A DNA stretch of 64,000 nucleotides from the NCBI GenBank assembly GCA_016214985.1, contig JACRMM010000004.1:62001-126000 (forward strand), given 5' to 3'. The position numbers were made by a program, and so were the translations under genes. Shown here one piece after another: positions 33,697-41,950 of the stretch; the first letter of the stretch is position 1; each line of letters starts with the position of its first letter. The notes below the pieces were generated by a model. That model worked only from the letters and a program-made list of their open reading frames with translations, was not told the DNA's origin and ran no database searches. Source of the DNA: Deltaproteobacteria bacterium (lineage in GTDB: Bacteria; Desulfobacterota; Deferrisomatia; Deferrisomatales; JACRMM01).

Positions 33697-34188
33697 GTGC
33701 TCGGCGAGGTCTTCGAGGAGGTGCTGCAAGCGGTTCGAGAGGCGTGCCTCCGGGAGTACGGAGCGCGGCTCCAGAGCCTTGCTGTCTTCGGCTCGGTCGC
33801 CCGGGGAACGGTCAGGGCCGACTCCGACATCGATCTCCTGATCGTGGCCGATCCCCTGCCCGACGGGCGAATGGCCCGCGTCGCCGAGTTCGAGGCGATC
33901 GAGCGCCTCGTCTGCGGTGCGCTGGCGAAGGCCCGGGAGCAGGGGGTTGCCACGACCCTCTCCCCGGTGTTCAAGACCCCTTCGGAGCTTGAGGCGGGCA
34001 GCCTACTCTTTCTCGACATGACCGATCAGGCGCGGCTCCTGGTCGACCGGCACGGGATCCTCCGCCGGTACCTTGACGGCCTCTCTCGGCGCATGGCCGC
34101 GCTCGGCTCTCGCCGGGTGGCGTGCCGGGGGGGATACTACTGGCTCCTCAAACCCGACCTCAAACCGGGAGAGGAGATCCGTCTGTGA
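33697..34188 (+). CDS. Minimal nucleotidyltransferase (MNT) of a HEPN/MNT pair
   Basis: About 163 residues. The nucleotidyltransferase signature is intact: VFGSVARGTVRADSDIDLLIV, followed by a third acidic residue region. I prefer GTG 33697, with GGGAGGG six bases upstream, to the GTG at 33667. In HEPN/MNT modules the MNT protein is the antitoxin and often adenylylates or blocks the HEPN RNase. It overlaps the HEPN gene by four bases (GTGA). It is longer than the minimal MNT family because of a C-terminal tail (LKPDLKPGEEIRL). Confidence 0.85.
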   Translation: MLGEVFEEVLQAVREACLREYGARLQSLAVFGSVARGTVRADSDIDLLIVADPLPDGRMARVAEFEAIERLVCGALAKAREQGVATTLSPVFKTPSELEAGSLLFLDMTDQARLLVDRHGILRRYLDGLSRRMAALGSRRVACRGGYYWLLKPDLKPGEEIRL

Positions 34189-34595
34189 CCTCCACCACGC
34201 TCGCGCAGAGCTATCTGCTCAAGGCAGGGAAACGCCTCCGGGTGCTGGAGCTGCTCCTCCAGGAAGACGCGTATTCCGACGTCGTTCGCGAAGCGCAGGA
34301 GCTCGTCGAGCTGGCCCTGAAGGGGATGCTGCGCCAGGTGGGGATCGATCCGCCCAAGTGGCACGATGTCGGCCCTCTCCTGCTCGAGCACGCCGACCGC
34401 TTTCCCGACACCGTCCGGGAGCGGTTCGAGCGCTTGGCGGAGATCTCGCGCTGGCTTCGGCGCGAGCGGGAGTTCGCGTTCTACGGCGACGTCGACTTCA
34501 TCCCCACCGAGGAGTACCACCGCGGAGACGCTGAGAGGGCCCTGGCCGACGCGCGCTTTGCGCTGGAGGCCGCCACGGTCGTGATCGGCAGGTAA
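34185..34595 (+). CDS. HEPN domain protein paired with the MNT gene
   Basis: 136 residues, all-helical. It begins LAQSYLLKAGKRLRVLELLLQ and contains DVVREAQELVELALKGMLRQVG, the typical HEPN helices, then EREFAFYGDVDFIPTEEYHRGDAERAL. The classical RNase motif Rx4-6H is not evident; the RExxxFYGD version seen here is common in one HEPN subfamily, where activity is uncertain. GTG 34185 overlaps the MNT stop. It would be the toxin or the substrate-binding partner of the pair. Confidence 0.8.
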   Translation: MTSTTLAQSYLLKAGKRLRVLELLLQEDAYSDVVREAQELVELALKGMLRQVGIDPPKWHDVGPLLLEHADRFPDTVRERFERLAEISRWLRREREFAFYGDVDFIPTEEYHRGDAERALADARFALEAATVVIGR

Positions 34596-34661
34596 CTTCG
34601 GAGATCCGCGCTCTGATCGGTTCGCCCCTCTCCTTGACGCCCCGCTCCCTGTCCCTCTACT

Positions 34662-34930
34662 ATGGCCGCAAATCCGGACCTGCCCGGATCCGCGGTCTTC
34701 ACCCGCTCCTGAAAGGCAACTCAAGGCTTCTCGCCACGCGATCGTCTCCGACCCCTTCGTCGGCACGGCGTTGTAAGGAGGAGCGTGCCGGCTCGAGAGG
34801 CCACGGGGTGCAGCGGTTTCGCGTCGTCTACCGTGTGGCGGAAGGCGGCGCGGTCGATGTCGTCGCCGTGGGTCCGCGGCCGACGATCTACGAAGAGACG
34901 TTTCGGATCCTCCTCAGAGAACGTCGTTGA
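34662..34930 (+). pseudogene. RelE/ParE-type toxin remnant with two frameshifts
   Basis: The last 40 residues (GHGVQRFRVVYRV, VDVVAVGPRPTIYEE) are a clear RelE/ParE C-terminus. The preceding part is split over three frames: MAANPDLPGSAVFTRS from ATG 34662, then ERQLKASRHAIVSDPFVGTAL in a second frame from about 34711, then KEERAGSRGHG in a third from about 34773. Joining them restores the usual order (DPFVGTALKEE is the family's DPfaGkpLkge). No antitoxin gene is adjacent. Either it has decayed or the assembly has two indels here. Confidence 0.65.
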
Positions 34931-34949
34931 GCCACTCGGAACCCGAACG

Positions 34950-35663
34950 ATGCCCTTGAAGGTCCTTGCGATCATCCCGGCCCACAACGAGCAGGAGGCG
35001 CTGCCCGGAGTCCTGCGAGCCTTTCGCGAGCATGTGCCGTCGATCGACGTGCTCGTGGTCGACGACGGCTCCCGGGATCGAACGGCCGAGGTCGCGGCGA
35101 GCTTGGGGGCTCGGGTGGTGTCCCTTCCGTTCAATCTGGGGATCGGCGGAGCCGTGCAGACGGGATACCTGTGCGCCCGGGACCAAGCCTACGACGTCGC
35201 CGTCCAGGTGGACGCCGATGGGCAGCACGACCCCCGGGAGATCCCAAAGCTGCTCGAGCCGCTGGTCTCGGGGGCGGCGGACCTCGTTGGCGGCAGCCGA
35301 TTCCTGGGCGCGTCTCCGGCGTACCGTTCGAGCCTGGCGCGGCGCGCGGGCATCCTCTACTTCTCCTGGCTGCTCTCCGCGATCCTGAGGCGCCGCGTCA
35401 CCGACCCCTCGTCCGGCTTTCGAGCCGCGGGGCCTCGGGCGATCCGACTCTTCGCGGAGAAATACCCCACCGACTATCCGGAGGTCGACTCCCTGGTGCT
35501 GCTCTGGCGAAGCGCCCTGCGCTCCGTGGAGGTGCCCGTCCGCATGGACCAGAGGATGGGCGGACGGTCCTCGATCTCGGCCCTGCGTGCCTTCTACTAC
35601 ATGGTCAAGGTGACCCTCTCCATCGGGATCCACTTGCTCCGACGGGTCGAGGCGGCGCCATGA
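34950..35663 (+). CDS. Family 2 glycosyltransferase, DPM1/polyprenyl-phosphate type (module copy 1)
   Basis: 237 residues. GT-A motifs: LAIIPAHNEQEALPG, VLVVDDGSRDRT, and the DXD-like VQVDADGQHDP. FNLGIGGAVQTGYL and DPSSGFRAAGPRAI are typical of dolichol-phosphate mannose synthase-like enzymes that load a sugar on a lipid carrier. There is no membrane tail; instead the next gene encodes a DUF2304 membrane protein, overlapping by four bases, which may act as its anchor. It is very similar to the gene at 55967. Confidence 0.9.
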   Translation: MPLKVLAIIPAHNEQEALPGVLRAFREHVPSIDVLVVDDGSRDRTAEVAASLGARVVSLPFNLGIGGAVQTGYLCARDQAYDVAVQVDADGQHDPREIPKLLEPLVSGAADLVGGSRFLGASPAYRSSLARRAGILYFSWLLSAILRRRVTDPSSGFRAAGPRAIRLFAEKYPTDYPEVDSLVLLWRSALRSVEVPVRMDQRMGGRSSISALRAFYYMVKVTLSIGIHLLRRVEAAP

Positions 35664-36010
35664 TCCGCATTCAGCTCCTCTCGCTGGTTCTCTCGCTCGG
35701 CCTGCTCGCCTTCGTCGTGGAGATGGTGCGCCGCGAGAAGCTCCTGGAGCAGTATTCGCTCCTGTGGATCTTCGGGTCAGTCGTGCTGCTCGCGCTCTCG
35801 GCCTCTCCCCGGCTCCTGGACCGCGTCGCGCCGGTGCTCGGGATCGCCTACCCTCCGGCCGCGCTCTTCCTGGGGGGGATCTTCCTTCTCGTGCTTCTGG
35901 CGCTCCACTTCTCGCTCGTGGTCTCGAAACTTTCGAAGCAGACCCGGATCCTCGCCCAGAAGCTCGCGCGCCTGGAGGAGGAGCGCAAGGACCGCCGGCC
36001 GGATGCGTGA
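35660..36010 (+). CDS. DUF2304 membrane protein (module copy 1)
   Basis: 116 residues with three hydrophobic helices (IQLLSLVLSLGLLAFVVEMV, YSLLWIFGSVVLLAL, PPAALFLGGIFLLVLLAL) and a charged coiled-coil-like tail (SKLSKQTRILAQKLARLEEE). DUF2304 proteins commonly sit beside DPM1-like glycosyltransferases; their exact role is not known to me. ATGA overlap upstream and an 8-base overlap downstream show tight translational coupling. A near copy is at 56671. Confidence 0.85.
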   Translation: MIRIQLLSLVLSLGLLAFVVEMVRREKLLEQYSLLWIFGSVVLLALSASPRLLDRVAPVLGIAYPPAALFLGGIFLLVLLALHFSLVVSKLSKQTRILAQKLARLEEERKDRRPDA

Positions 36011-37689
36011 TCGCAGCGTCCCGACGGCGTACCTCCTGGCCGGGGGGCTGCTCGCCTCGGTCGCATTCCTCGTGGCGCTGCATCGGATCGCGGACTTCGA
36101 CTACTGGACCCACCTCGCTCTGGGGCGCGCCATGTGGGCGGCCGGCACGATCCGGGTGGGAGAGCCCTTCCTCGCCGGGGCCCAGGGCGGCGCCGGAGTC
36201 CCGGACAGCTGGCCGTTCCAGCTCCTCGCGTTCGCGCTCCGGCAGGGGACGGGAGACGTCGGGATGTGCCTCCTGGTGGCCCTGTGCTCGGCCGCCACCT
36301 TCGCGCTCCTCTGGACCCTGGTGCCGCGCTCCGCGCACCGCGGCGCGCTCGGGCTCGCCTGGGCGCTGCTCGCGCTCGTTGCTTTCAATGCGCGCGTGCG
36401 CTTCCTCCCGCGGCCCGAGATCCTCGGGTACGTGTTCACGGCCGCCGGGCTCGCCCTGTCGCACCGGTGGGGGGCGCGGCCGAGCCTTGCGCGGCTCGCC
36501 GCGATCGGGGCGCTACTCGCCCTCTGGAGCCGGGTCCACCTCTCCTGGGCGCCGGGGGCGGCTCTTGTGCTGGCGCCAGTGGCCTTAGCACCGAGGCTCG
36601 ACTTCTGGCGCGCGCAGTGGGGGCAGGCACACCGTCGACCGTTGATCGTGGGCCTCGCGGTGCTGGCGGCCGCCGGCGGGTGGCGAGCCGCGTCCGTGGT
36701 CCTGTCCATCCTGCAGGCCAAGCGGGCCGACGGGGGGCTGTCCCTCGTGACCGAGATGCAGCCGGTCTGGACCTTCCCCGAGCTCCTCGTGCCCTTCGGC
36801 GCGGCAGCGCTGCTCTGCCTGGCGCTCTCCTGGAGCGTGCCGGAGGGGAGGGGGAGGCGGCTCGCTCTCTGGGCCCTCGCGGTCGCATTGGGCAGCGTGG
36901 CGGCCCGCAACGTGGGTCTCGGCCTCCTGGGGCTCGCGCCGCCCGCGATGGAGGGGATCGTCCGGAGCACCTGGCACGAAAGGCTCTTGGTCCGCCGGGC
37001 CGTGCCGGCGCTGGCCGGGGTCGCTGCCGTGGTGCTCGTGGCGGCGGCGGTTCAGGACCGCGATCCGCCCTGGGGCGTCGGCGTCCGCTGGGAGCTCGTT
37101 CCCCGAGACGCCGCGCGGTTCGTGAAGGACGCGAGCCTTCCTGCGCCGCTCCTGAACAGCTTCGACATCGGTGGCTACCTCGACTGGGCGTGGGGGGGGG
37201 CTCCCCCGACCTTCATCGACGGGCGCGTCTTCGGGGCCAACCCGACGTTTGCAGACCTCGACGCCCTCGAGAACGCCCAGGGAGCGGAGGGGATCCTGGA
37301 ACGGCGGGGCATCCGCACCATCGTCCTGCGCGCCCTCTTCTACGACAGCGGTCGCCTGCTTCCCTTGGTGGAGTGGCTCCTCAGCCGGCCCGACTGGAGC
37401 CTGGTGCGCGCCAACGACGCCCTCGTCTTCGTGCGCGCGCCGTTGCCCGAGCGCCTGGAGCCCCTCCACCCCCGGGAGGCGTGGCGCTACGTGCTCTGGG
37501 AGGCCGACGTGAAGGCCTTCGAGGGGGGGGGATCCGCCCTTCCTGGACTATAGCCGCGGGCTTGCGTGGCTGCGCCTGGGCCGGTGGCCGGAGGGCCGGG
37601 CCGCCTTCGAGCGGGCGGCGGTGGGGCATCCGGAGTGGAGGGACGCGTATGCACCGTTCCTCGACGCCCTCGGCGTAGCGGGTGGGTAG
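36003..37689 (+). CDS. Multi-spanning membrane protein, GT-C-like, with poly-G frameshift (module copy 1)
   Basis: The frame opens at ATG 36003 with about ten hydrophobic helices and DFDYWTHLALGRAMW in the first outer loop, a placement like the acidic motif of GT-C glycosyltransferases. A soluble C-terminal part follows (NSFDIGGYLDWAWGG, FIDGRVFGANPTF). The frame breaks at a run of nine G (37523-37531) and stops at 37553. One base less or two more restores a tail with DYSRGLAWLRLGRWPEGRAA, a TPR-like repeat, ending at 37689. The paralogue at 56987 has the intact tail (WFNRGVARYFLGDLTGAQAA). So this copy is either slippage-prone or damaged. Function unknown; polysaccharide transfer is likely by context. 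Confidence 0.75.
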
Positions 37690-37927
37690 TGAACGGGGGA
37701 GCACGCGCGCGCCCGCCCTGCCTTCGAATCGGGGTCTTGCTCTGGAGGCGACAGCGGGGACGCCCGCGTCGCGGTCCCTTGCTGACGATGATATGGGGCG
37801 GGGGAGCGGTTGGGATCCCGCACGTCGTCGCTTCATCCCGCGCGGTACCTCGTCCCAAAGTTACCGGATCGATTCCACCCGCGGACAGCCGCTGCCGCAG
37901 CCCTTTCGATGGCCCGAGGAGTTGATC

Positions 37928-39535
37928 GTGCCCGAGAATGGCGCCAACCGCGCCCATCCCGCGATTCAAGAACTCTGGTCGGCCGCGCTCCTCGCGGGTG
38001 CCGTCACGCTCGTCTACGCGAACGCCCTCTCTGGCACCTTCCAACTCGACGATTTCCATACGATCGTCTTCAACGAATCCATTCGAAACCTAGGGAACTT
38101 GCGGGCCATCCTGCTCGGTGGCCCGCGACCTGTGGCGAACCTGATGAACGCATTGGATTTCGCGCTCTTCGGTCTCTCGCCGATCGGCTACCATGCGACA
38201 AACATCGCGATCCACGCGGCGACCTGTGTCCTTGTTTGGCGATTGTTACGAAGGGCCGCGGAGCGGAGCCTGCTGCGCGATTCTTTGGCGAAATCGCTGT
38301 GCCTGGGGTTCGCGGTGCTCTATGCCGTTCACCCGCTCAATACCATGGCCGTGACCTACATCATCCAGGGCCGGATGGCTGCCCTGGCCGCGCTCGTCGC
38401 CGTTGGCTGCGTACTCTCGTTCACGGTGTACGCCGATTCGGGCCGCCGGCGTTGGGCCGTCCTGTCCCTCTCGTGTCTGCTGGTGGCTGTTGCCACCAAG
38501 GAACACGTGGTCACGCTGCCCCTCGTTCTCGTCGCCTGGGACCACTTCTTTGTTTCAAAGCGCAGCCTGAAGACCATCCTGCGGGAGCGCGGGATCTTCC
38601 ACTCCCTCTCCTTCGGCCTCCTCGCGGTCCTCGGCGGGTTGCTCTTCTTCCGATACTACGGGGAACTGTTGGACGTCTTCCTGGGGAGATCCGGCGCCCG
38701 GGATTTTGGGAACACCGTCGCGGTCATTACGCCGTATCGCTACTTGCTGACCGAGTTCGGGGTAATCCTGCGCTACCTGCGGCTCATGGTGCTTCCCCTG
38801 GGGCAGAGCGCCGAGTACTACTGGCCTGTGGCCACGTCCTTCTTCGCCCTTTCGGTGGTGGGTCCGGTGGTGGTGCTGCTCGGTCTTGCCGGTACTGCCG
38901 CCTGGTTCGGCCGCCGAAACGCGCTGATCGCTTTCGGAGCGTTGTGGTTCGCCCTCTTCCTCCTGGTCGAGTCCAGCATAGTCCCACTGGAGGACGTCAT
39001 CTTCGAACACCGGGCCTACCTTCCCTTCATCGGTGTCGTGCTGTTGCTCGTCGGTGTGGCTCAAGAGGCCCTGGAAACTCGTTTCGGTGTGATGGTCGCC
39101 TCCTCTCCCGCCAGTCCTCGGCTGATTCTCGGCGCGCTCCTCGTCCTGGCCGTGCCCTATGGTGCGGCGGCCCACATCCGAAACGCGGTGTGGCAGGATA
39201 CCCTGACCCTATACGAAGACGCATACCAGAAATACCCGGAGCATCCTCGGGTCAGGGCCAATCTCATGGCCGCCTATATCGATAGGGGTCGCTTTCGCGA
39301 GGGAGTTCAACTCTTTGCCGGGCTCCCCACCTACTACCGAGAGGAGCCTGTCGTTCTCTACAACGCAGCGCTGGCCTATTTTTCGCTGGGGCAGTTGGAG
39401 ATGGCCAAGCGCATCCTGCAGAGCATCGCGAACGAGCCGTATGGTGGAATTCGTGAGCGGGTCGCCGTGTTGCTGTCGCAAATTGCCGAGGCGCAGGCGC
39501 CCGCTGGCACCATGATGCCGACGCCCCCCCAGTGA
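37928..39535 (+). CDS. GT-C-like membrane protein with C-terminal TPR repeats
   Basis: About 535 residues. I chose GTG 37928, with GAGGAG seven bases upstream; the frame is open further back without similarity. About ten membrane helices; the first outer loop has FQLDDFHTIVFN, the DD motif of GT-C/TMTC-like mannosyltransferases. AVHPLNTMAVTYIIQGRM and EHRAYLPFIG are also typical of TMTC-like proteins. The end has two or more TPR-like units (EHPRVRANLMAAYIDRGRF, VVLYNAALAYFSLGQLEMA). It probably transfers a lipid-linked sugar to protein or glycan on the outer face. It follows the module at 34950-37689. Confidence 0.8.
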   Translation: MPENGANRAHPAIQELWSAALLAGAVTLVYANALSGTFQLDDFHTIVFNESIRNLGNLRAILLGGPRPVANLMNALDFALFGLSPIGYHATNIAIHAATCVLVWRLLRRAAERSLLRDSLAKSLCLGFAVLYAVHPLNTMAVTYIIQGRMAALAALVAVGCVLSFTVYADSGRRRWAVLSLSCLLVAVATKEHVVTLPLVLVAWDHFFVSKRSLKTILRERGIFHSLSFGLLAVLGGLLFFRYYGELLDVFLGRSGARDFGNTVAVITPYRYLLTEFGVILRYLRLMVLPLGQSAEYYWPVATSFFALSVVGPVVVLLGLAGTAAWFGRRNALIAFGALWFALFLLVESSIVPLEDVIFEHRAYLPFIGVVLLLVGVAQEALETRFGVMVASSPASPRLILGALLVLAVPYGAAAHIRNAVWQDTLTLYEDAYQKYPEHPRVRANLMAAYIDRGRFREGVQLFAGLPTYYREEPVVLYNAALAYFSLGQLEMAKRILQSIANEPYGGIRERVAVLLSQIAEAQAPAGTMMPTPPQ

Positions 39536-39626
39536 GCCATCGTTGGTCCTTTTCGATCTTGATCTTCGGGGGATTCGCCTCTATAACGAGTAACAACTTT
39601 GCTCTTAAACGATCTCATCCCCGGGG

Positions 39627-40199
39627 GTGCTTCCGTTGCTCGAAGGTTTCATCTCCTCTCGGACGAGGGTCAACATCCTCGTCAAGCTCTTCCTGAACGC
39701 CGGCACTCGTGCGTATCTCCGTGAATTGGCCGGCGAATTTGGGGTGTCGACCAACGCCGTGAGAACCGAGCTCAACCACCTCACTAAGCACAAGATCCTC
39801 ACGTCGGAGCAGGACGGGCGCAGCGTCTATTATCGTGCAAACCTTCAGCACCCTCTCTTCCCAGAACTCTCCAGTATGGTGCGAAAGATCACCGGCATCG
39901 ACGATCTGGTGCACTCCGTGGTGGACCGCCTCGGCACCGTTGAAGGCGCCTACCTCGTCGGGGACTATGCGAAGGGACGAGATAGCGGGGTGATTGACGT
40001 GATCTTGATCGGTGACGTGGACAAGGTGCAGCTCGACGACTTCGTCGGGAAGACCGAGGAGTACATCGGGCGCAAGATCCGGTCGCTGGTGGTGAGCCGG
40101 GCCGAGTTTGAGTCGCTGCTCGAGCGTGGCGTGTTCCAGCCGGCGATGAAGCTGTGGGAGGGCGAGGCGGAGACGACGGCCGGACCGTCAACCGTTTGA
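39627..40199 (+). CDS. Winged-helix regulator fused to a nucleotidyltransferase-like domain
   Basis: 190 residues. Residues 1-75 are an ArsR-type winged helix (SRTRVNILVKLFLNAG, LAGEFGVSTNAVRTELNHL, DGRSVYYRAN). From about 95 there is a domain with VEGAYLVGDYAKGRDSGVIDVILIGD, which follows the nucleotidyltransferase pattern (G-S/D-x-A-x-G then D-x-D), but the second acidic pair reads IDVI, so catalysis is doubtful. The family often stands at the head of polysaccharide clusters. The GTG start is a choice between close alternatives. It may regulate the following gmd operon. Confidence 0.75.
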   Translation: MLPLLEGFISSRTRVNILVKLFLNAGTRAYLRELAGEFGVSTNAVRTELNHLTKHKILTSEQDGRSVYYRANLQHPLFPELSSMVRKITGIDDLVHSVVDRLGTVEGAYLVGDYAKGRDSGVIDVILIGDVDKVQLDDFVGKTEEYIGRKIRSLVVSRAEFESLLERGVFQPAMKLWEGEAETTAGPSTV

Positions 40200-40297
40200 C
40201 GTGTTTCGTGAAGCGATGCTACAAGCGGTACTCCACCGCACGGCGTACCCGCGGGCTTCGGCTGGGCTGAAGCGTCCCACACGGCATAGGGGAAGAG

Positions 40298-41290
40298 ATG
40301 AGGCGAGCGCTGATCACTGGCATCACAGGGCAGGACGGGTCCTATCTCGCCGAGTTCCTGCTCGAAAAGGGCTACGAGGTCCATGGGATCGTGAGACGAA
40401 CCAGCTCGATGGCTCGCAGCCGGATCGACCACCTCCACCTCTACGAGCGGGGCGAGGATCGAAAGCTCTTCCTCCACTACGGTGACCTGGCCGACGGCTC
40501 GTCGCTCGCCAAGACGCTCTACGAGATCGAGCCCGACGAGATCTACAACCTGGCAGCCCAGAGTCACGTCCGCGTGAGCTTCGACGTTCCCGAGTACACC
40601 AATGACATCAACAGCACCGGCGTGGCCCGTCTTCTGAACGCCATTGTGGAGACCAAGCTCGCCGGCCGCGTCCGGTTCTACCAGGCGTCATCCTCGGAGA
40701 TGTTCGGAACCGTGCTGGAGGTTCCCCAGAGGGAAACCACGCCCTTTAACCCGCAGTCACCCTATGCCTGCGCGAAGTGCTGCGCCCATTGGTTGACGGT
40801 GAATTACCGGCAGGCCTATGGGCTCTTCGCCTGCTGCGGCATCCTCTTCAACCACGAGTCGCCCCGGCGCGGCGAAAACTTCGTTACTCGGAAGATCAGC
40901 CTCGGGGCCGCCAATATCAAGCTCGGCCGTCAGAAGAAGCTCTTCCTCGGCAACCTGGATGCCAAGCGCGACTGGGGCTACTCGGCAGAGTACGTCGAGG
41001 GCATGTGGAGGATGCTTCAGCAGGACCGCCCCGACGACTATGTCCTGGCAACGGGTGAAACCCACTCGGTGCGGGATTACCTGGAGGCCACCTTTGCGCA
41101 CCTCGGGCTCGACTGGCGGGAGTATGTGGAGTTCGATCCCCTGTACCTGCGGCCCACGGAAGTAGACCTGTTGATCGGGGACTACGGCAAGGCCAAGGCA
41201 GCGCTGGACTGGGAGGCGAAGACCCGGATGGCGGATCTCGCCCGGCTCATGGTCGACTCGGACTTGCAGCGATTGAAGGAGGGAGTGTAG
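40298..41290 (+). CDS. gmd: GDP-mannose 4,6-dehydratase
   Basis: 330 residues, short-chain dehydrogenase fold. NADP-binding [27 protein letters not shown] in parts, [22 protein letters not shown], the catalytic serine/threonine region [11 protein letters not shown], YxxxK as YACAK, and [16 protein letters not shown] are all typical of Gmd. It makes GDP-4-keto-6-deoxymannose, the precursor of fucose, rhamnose, perosamine and others. A fcl, rmd or per gene is not evident, so the final sugar may be set by the C-methyltransferase and the dehydratase-like gene downstream. Confidence 0.95.
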   Translation: MRRALITGITGQDGSYLAEFLLEKGYEVHGIVRRTSSMARSRIDHLHLYERGEDRKLFLHYGDLADGSSLAKTLYEIEPDEIYNLAAQSHVRVSFDVPEYTNDINSTGVARLLNAIVETKLAGRVRFYQASSSEMFGTVLEVPQRETTPFNPQSPYACAKCCAHWLTVNYRQAYGLFACCGILFNHESPRRGENFVTRKISLGAANIKLGRQKKLFLGNLDAKRDWGYSAEYVEGMWRMLQQDRPDDYVLATGETHSVRDYLEATFAHLGLDWREYVEFDPLYLRPTEVDLLIGDYGKAKAALDWEAKTRMADLARLMVDSDLQRLKEGV

Positions 41291-41388
41291 CCAGCGTTCG
41301 CGAGCCGGTTGTTCGATCTCGCTCCTTTCGCGCTGAGCGCCGCCGGCCCGGAGGAACCGCGACCACGACGCAGTAAATGGAGACGACC

Positions 41389-41618
41389 ATGCGGATCGAC
41401 CAACTCGAGGTGGAAGCGAAGCGCTTGATTCTGGACAAAGGGTGCGCCTTACCGAAAAGATTCTGCTGAGCCTGGATGCTCCCTCGGACGAGGAGAATCT
41501 CTGCCTGTGGGTTGTAGAGGAGGAACGCAGACTCAATGAATTGAGGACGGGGAGAGCGAAAGAGGTTTCTGCGGAAGAGGCGCTGAGGCTTGCTCGAGCG
41601 GCCATCTTGGGAAAAAAG
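41389..41618 (+). pseudogene. Addiction-module antitoxin remnant (frameshifted)
   Basis: From ATG 41389 the frame reads MRIDQLEVEAKRLILDKG, then fails; the adjacent frame from about 41445 continues RLTEKILLSLDAPSDEENL, then WVVEEERRLNELRTGRAKEV and AEEALRLARAAILG. Together this is the putative addiction-module component family (ParD/RelB-like, about 75 residues). A single indel near 41440 separates the parts. The frame then runs into the toxin remnant without a stop. Confidence 0.65.
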
Positions 41619-41903
41619 CTGATGTTCCACGATGATGCTGCTGCCGATATGCCGGGGGGGGGGGGGCCGTATTACGAGCGGAGATTCGCAGGGCTAGGCT
41701 CCTCATCCCTTGACGCTATCGACGATGCGATAGAGAAGGCGCTCACGAATCCGGAGGCTTGCCCATTGGTCGGCGAAGAGATCTGTCAGAAGACTCTTGA
41801 CCGGTTCCCTTACAGCCTTCTTGATGTGGTTGAGCCAAGTCCGATCCGGTTGGTCGCCGTAGCTCATCAAGAGCGTCGCCCGGGGTACTGGGCTGACCGG
41901 CTC
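41607..41903 (+). pseudogene. RelE/ParE-type toxin remnant next to the antitoxin remnant
   Basis: About 95 residues match ParE/RelE: MFHDDAAADM, YYERRFAGLGSSSLDAIDDAI, NPEACPLVGEEI, RFPYSLLDVVEPSPIRLVAVAH, RRPGYWADRL. A run of 13 G (41654-41666) replaces the usual helix before YYERR. No stop follows the domain; the frame runs on over the next gene. So the pair is probably dead, although a TTG at 41607 or ATG 41622 could still start a fused product. Confidence 0.65.
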
Positions 41904-41950
41904 TGGCCAGCCGTCCCCCAGGGCGAGTGCTCACTCCGAAGGACGTGCCG

